Below, piece by piece: positions 5,788 through 8,633 of a stretch of 8,633 nucleotides of DNA. The stretch spans positions 1-8,633 of the forward strand of contig JAITXH010000090.1 of assembly GCA_031284845.1 (NCBI GenBank). The letters are read 5' to 3'. The position numbers were made by a program, and so were the translations under genes. The notes below the pieces were generated by a model. The model searched no databases, was not told the DNA's origin, and worked only from the letters and a program-made list of their open reading frames with translations. This DNA is from Puniceicoccales bacterium. Lineage in GTDB: Bacteria > Verrucomicrobiota > Verrucomicrobiia > Opitutales > UBA953. Numbering within the stretch: position 1 is the first letter of the stretch; each line of letters starts with the position of its first letter.

Positions 5788-8256
5788 ATGAAAGTATCTC
5801 TCCAGTGGCTCACTAAATACGTTGATCTCTCAGGAATCTCCACCGACCAAATCGCCGACGCCCTGCCCATGTTGGGGCTCGAGGTCGAGTCTGTCTCCAG
5901 CGTTGGACTTCCGGCACTATCGCATGTCGTCGTCGGCGAAATCCTTTCTTTTGAAAAGCACCCCAAAGCTGATCGCCTCAATGTCTGCCAAGTGGATACA
6001 GGCGATGGCACACCGAGGCAAATCGTCTGCGGTGCCAAAAATTTTCAGGCGCATGACAGGGTGCCCGTCGCCTTGCCCGGGGCAGTCCTGCCCGGCGGTT
6101 TCGAAATCAAAGTATCCAAGCTGCGCGATGTGGACTCACTCGGCATGATGTGCTCCGCCAAAGAGCTTGGCCTCGGCGACGACCACGGCGGCCTGCTCAT
6201 CCTCACCGCACGCCAGTTGCCCATAGGCTCGCCATTGAACGACCACTTCCCATTGCCCGACAGCGTGTTCGAAATCGCTGTCACAGCAAACCGCGGCGAT
6301 GCCCTCAGCCACATCGGTGTGGCACGCGACCTTGCCGCTTTTTTCAACAAAACGCTTAAACTCCCCTCCCTTTCCGCAGACGCTCCGGATGCCTCCGCGC
6401 CGCCTGCGGATAGCCTGCTCTCCGCGCTCAACGTCACCGCAGCCGCATCTCCTTACTACACAGCTTGGAGTCTTCGCGGCGTGCGGGTCACTGCCAGCCC
6501 CGATTGGCTGCAACGCGATTTGGAATCAGTCGGGTTGCGCCCCATCAACAACATCGTAGATGTGACCAATTGGGTGATGCTCGAAACGGGGCAACCGCTG
6601 CACGCTTTTGACGCCTCGAAAATCGCAGGCCGCACACTCAATATCCGCAATGCCAGCGCGGGAGAAAAAATCACCCTGCTCGATGGCAAAACTGTCGCAT
6701 TGGAAGAGAGTGATTGCGTCATCGCTGATGCGGTAAAACCGCTCGTCATCGCCGGAGTCATGGGCGGCGAAGATTGCGGCGTGAGCAATGCCACTACAGA
6801 CATCGTGCTGGAGTCCGCTTGGTTCTCCCCCGCCGCCGTTCGCAAGACCTCACGCCGTGTGGCGGTGAATACCGATAGCTCGCAACGCTTCACCCGCGAT
6901 GTGGATCCTGCGATGGTGCGTTTCGCGGCACGGCGCGCCATTGATTTGATTTTGCAAACCGCCGGGGGGACACTCGCGGGGCCGCGCATCGTCGCCGGCG
7001 CACCGCCTCGAGGCGACCGCACCATCGCCATCCGTAGCGATTTCGTGCGTGCGCGTTGCGGCTACGCTGTGGACGATGCCACGATACTTGACGTCTTCCG
7101 CCGCCTCGGATTTTCCGTCGCCGTCATCCCCGATGGCACCGCTGCGATTTGGCATGTCACCGTGCCCTCTTTCCGCCCCGAAGTGGATCGTCCCGTTGAC
7201 CTTGTGGAAGAGTTTGTGCGCATCCACGGTACCGAAAGCATCCCTGCGACTGCCATTGCCGCGCCAACGCTTCCAGCCGCTGACGCCCCTGTGACGCGAT
7301 TCACGCGCCGCGCCAATGCCCTGCTCGGCGGCCAGGGTTTTGCCGAGTGCTGGCACTATACGCTGACGGAGGAAAAGACCATTGCCCGCTTTCACGGCAA
7401 AGCGCTCGCCGACGCCCTTGCCCTCGCCAATCCGCTCACCAGCGACCAAAGCCATGTGCGCCCCTCCCTCTTGCCGGGGCTTCTCGGTGCGCTGCAACTT
7501 AACCTCGCCGGGCATAACCAGCCGCGCCGCCTTTTTGAGACAGGCCGCGTATTCCGCCCCGGACGCGATGGGGCATTGCGCGAATTGACCGCCATTGCCT
7601 TTGTCGTGCTCGCCGAACCCGTGGCACCGTCGTGGAAAAAACGTGAACCGGTGGATTTCTTTTACGCCAAAAAACTCGCACTGGAAGTGGCGGCACTCGC
7701 CGGCATTGCTCCCCAGCGGCTGTTATTCAAGCCCGCTTCGGACAACGGCGACGTTACGGCGCCATTTTGGCAAAGCGGCCATGCCGCCACCGCAGCAGAC
7801 CGCGCCGGACACGCCCAAATAGACTGTGGCCTCGTGGACGCAAAAGTCACCCAAGAGCGGGATATCAAAACGACGCTCGTGGCAGGCGAGATCCTGCTCA
7901 CGCAAGATAACTTTGCCTCCCCGCCGAAGCGCCCACGCTTCCAGGATTGGTCCCCCTTCCCCCCTGTGGCCAAGGATGTCTCCGTGGTGGTGGACGCAGC
8001 ACTCTCCGCCGCCGAAGTGCTGGACAAAGTGCGTGGAGCCGCCGTGAAAGCCGCCGGCAAGGAATTTGCCGTAGAAAACATCACCTGTTTTGACGTCTAT
8101 GCAGGCACCGGGCTCCCGGAAGGCAAAAAAAGTCTGGCATTCTCCATCACCTTCCGCGCCCCCGATAAAACGCTGACGGATGATGCAGCCAACAAAGCCT
8201 TTGAGCAAATTCTCTCTTCCTTGGAGAAGGGCGCTAAATACCAAGTACGCCGTTAA
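5788..8256 (+). CDS. pheT: Phenylalanyl-tRNA synthetase beta subunit
   Basis: PheT pairs with PheS in an alpha2-beta2 enzyme that charges tRNA-Phe in the cytoplasm; the beta subunit binds tRNA and hydrolyses mischarged Tyr-tRNA. The 822-residue product is close to the family's usual ~800. Domains in order: N-terminal MKVSLQWLTKYVDLSG; tRNA-binding EMAP-like OB fold about 40-150; B3/B4 editing region about 215-390, with RPINNIVDVTNWVMLETGQP from 251, H272 in LHAFD and E342 in LESAWF as likely editing-site residues; B5 about 405-482 ending in the DLVEEFVRIHG motif; catalytic-like core with VRPSLLPGLLGAL from 557 and LFETGRVFRPG; and C-terminal FDX-ACB domain about 725-822, with FPPVAKDVSVVVD and LPEGKKSLAFSITF. 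The ATG at 5788 is chosen because MKVSLQWL is the standard family start. An in-frame TTG at 5740 would only add 16 unconserved residues. No pheS is adjacent, although in many bacteria the two genes are neighbours. No Shine-Dalgarno is visible. Confidence 0.97.
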   Translation: MKVSLQWLTKYVDLSGISTDQIADALPMLGLEVESVSSVGLPALSHVVVGEILSFEKHPKADRLNVCQVDTGDGTPRQIVCGAKNFQAHDRVPVALPGAVLPGGFEIKVSKLRDVDSLGMMCSAKELGLGDDHGGLLILTARQLPIGSPLNDHFPLPDSVFEIAVTANRGDALSHIGVARDLAAFFNKTLKLPSLSADAPDASAPPADSLLSALNVTAAASPYYTAWSLRGVRVTASPDWLQRDLESVGLRPINNIVDVTNWVMLETGQPLHAFDASKIAGRTLNIRNASAGEKITLLDGKTVALEESDCVIADAVKPLVIAGVMGGEDCGVSNATTDIVLESAWFSPAAVRKTSRRVAVNTDSSQRFTRDVDPAMVRFAARRAIDLILQTAGGTLAGPRIVAGAPPRGDRTIAIRSDFVRARCGYAVDDATILDVFRRLGFSVAVIPDGTAAIWHVTVPSFRPEVDRPVDLVEEFVRIHGTESIPATAIAAPTLPAADAPVTRFTRRANALLGGQGFAECWHYTLTEEKTIARFHGKALADALALANPLTSDQSHVRPSLLPGLLGALQLNLAGHNQPRRLFETGRVFRPGRDGALRELTAIAFVVLAEPVAPSWKKREPVDFFYAKKLALEVAALAGIAPQRLLFKPASDNGDVTAPFWQSGHAATAADRAGHAQIDCGLVDAKVTQERDIKTTLVAGEILLTQDNFASPPKRPRFQDWSPFPPVAKDVSVVVDAALSAAEVLDKVRGAAVKAAGKEFAVENITCFDVYAGTGLPEGKKSLAFSITFRAPDKTLTDDAANKAFEQILSSLEKGAKYQVRR

Positions 8257-8277
8257 TCGGTATATTTTACGCGAAAA

Positions 8278-8305
8278 CCTGATTGAATTTCCGTGAAATT
8301 TCAGG
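8278..8305. other. Imperfect hairpin in the pheT-lpxR gap
   Basis: CCTGA (8278-8282) pairs with TCAGG (8301-8305) and AATTT (8286-8290) with AAATT (8296-8300). The loop is 5 bases and there is a 3-base bulge on the left arm. No T-run follows on the + strand, so it is a weak candidate terminator for pheT, an operator for the next gene, or chance. The same stretch holds the imperfect direct repeat TGAATTTC / TGAAATTTC spaced about 10 bp. The rest of the 86-bp gap shows no clear promoter; the stretch just before the downstream ATG is C/A-rich and looks unstructured. Confidence 0.25.
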
Positions 8306-8342
8306 ATTAACTTACGTTGCAACCAACACAACCACACGACAC

Positions 8343-8633
8343 ATGAGTAAAACAAGTTTTCGCGGCCCAGCACAGATTGCCGCGACAATGTTTCTGCTTT
8401 CAGCCGGAACACAACTTTTGCCCGCCGAGCCGCTTGCCGAAGAGCCTGCGCCCACGACACAGGGCACCGGAGTGCTAACGAGCCATCCTGGGGTAAGCAG
8501 CAACTGCGCGGTGATCGGCACATGGCTTGAAAATGATTTTCAATGGAGCGACAAATACTACACGAACGCTATTAAAATCGCCTACACTACACCGGAAGTT
8601 TTTCAAAATGGTCTGCCCGGGTTTATGAAGAAC
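8343..8633 (+). CDS. LpxR-family lipid A 3'-O-deacylase (outer membrane), 3'-truncated by window edge
   Basis: The first 97 codons are visible; the frame is open at the right edge. The N-terminus looks like a Sec signal peptide: basic K3 and R7, a hydrophobic stretch about 10-26, and a likely cleavage after LLPA (residue 28). After a proline/threonine-rich linker comes WLENDFQWSDKYYTNAIKIAY (residues 61-81), which matches the first strand of LpxR/DUF2219 outer membrane beta-barrels, typically ENDxxxxTDRYYTNG. The Asn-Asp pair (N64, D65) corresponds to active-site residues near the mature N-terminus of Salmonella LpxR. That enzyme is Ca2+-dependent and removes the 3'-acyloxyacyl chain of lipid A. 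The expected full family length is about 300-400 residues, so most of the barrel and the catalytic His lie outside the window. The ATG is 86 bp after pheT, with no Shine-Dalgarno. Family assignment is likely. Enzymatic activity is inferred, since many DUF2219 proteins are uncharacterised. Confidence 0.75.
   Translation, partial: MSKTSFRGPAQIAATMFLLSAGTQLLPAEPLAEEPAPTTQGTGVLTSHPGVSSNCAVIGTWLENDFQWSDKYYTNAIKIAYTTPEVFQNGLPGFMKN

Noticed and set aside
1..8633. CRISPR arrays, tRNA or rRNA genes, insertion sequences, phage genes
   Set aside because: No regular spaced repeats, cloverleaf-like sequences, transposase motifs or terminal inverted repeats were seen on either strand.

Overview
The window is 8.6 kb of densely coding, fairly GC-rich bacterial DNA with every gene on the + strand. 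In order it holds the 3' part of rho (transcription termination factor), a GspE/PilB-family ATPase, a PilT-family ATPase, a second GspE/PilB-family ATPase, pheT (phenylalanyl-tRNA synthetase beta subunit), and the start of an LpxR-family lipid A deacylase that runs off the right edge. The first 23 bases are not genomic. They match the 3' end of the Illumina universal adapter, so the left edge is a contig end with untrimmed adapter joined directly to the middle of rho.

Lipid A deacylation and type IV pilus motors point to a Gram-negative, diderm organism. My best guess is the PVC group, most likely Verrucomicrobiota of an Opitutae-like type. That rests on family resemblance of the proteins and on the near absence of Shine-Dalgarno sequences; no rRNA or phylogenetic marker was tested.

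Region 1 (24-937) is rho without its N-terminal RNA-binding part. Region 2 (1021-5569) is a compact block of three secretion/pilus motor ATPases. The gap is 21 bp between the first and second, and the second and third overlap by 8 bp, so they are probably one transcript. A possible extended -10 promoter lies between rho and this block. The block pairs a PilT-type retraction motor with two extension-type motors. The first of these has an altered Walker B approach (RQAPN where RQDPD is usual); the second is canonical. No pilin, platform protein or secretin gene is visible here.

Region 3 (5570-5787) is a 218-bp noncoding gap ahead of pheT. It contains a small stem-loop, a 16-codon reading frame with tandem Phe codons, and weak, mutually exclusive hairpins. 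These could form a Phe attenuator, but each part is individually weak. Region 4 (5788-8256) is a full-length pheT with no pheS beside it. Region 5 (8257-8633) is a short gap with an imperfect hairpin, followed by the first 97 codons of the LpxR-like protein, which has a signal peptide and the family's Asn-Asp motif.

Most of the window is recognisable housekeeping and pilus machinery. I found no convincing new defence, mobile or biosynthetic system. The points most worth following up are the PilB-PilT-PilB triplet with its divergent first member, the possible Phe leader, and the adapter contamination.
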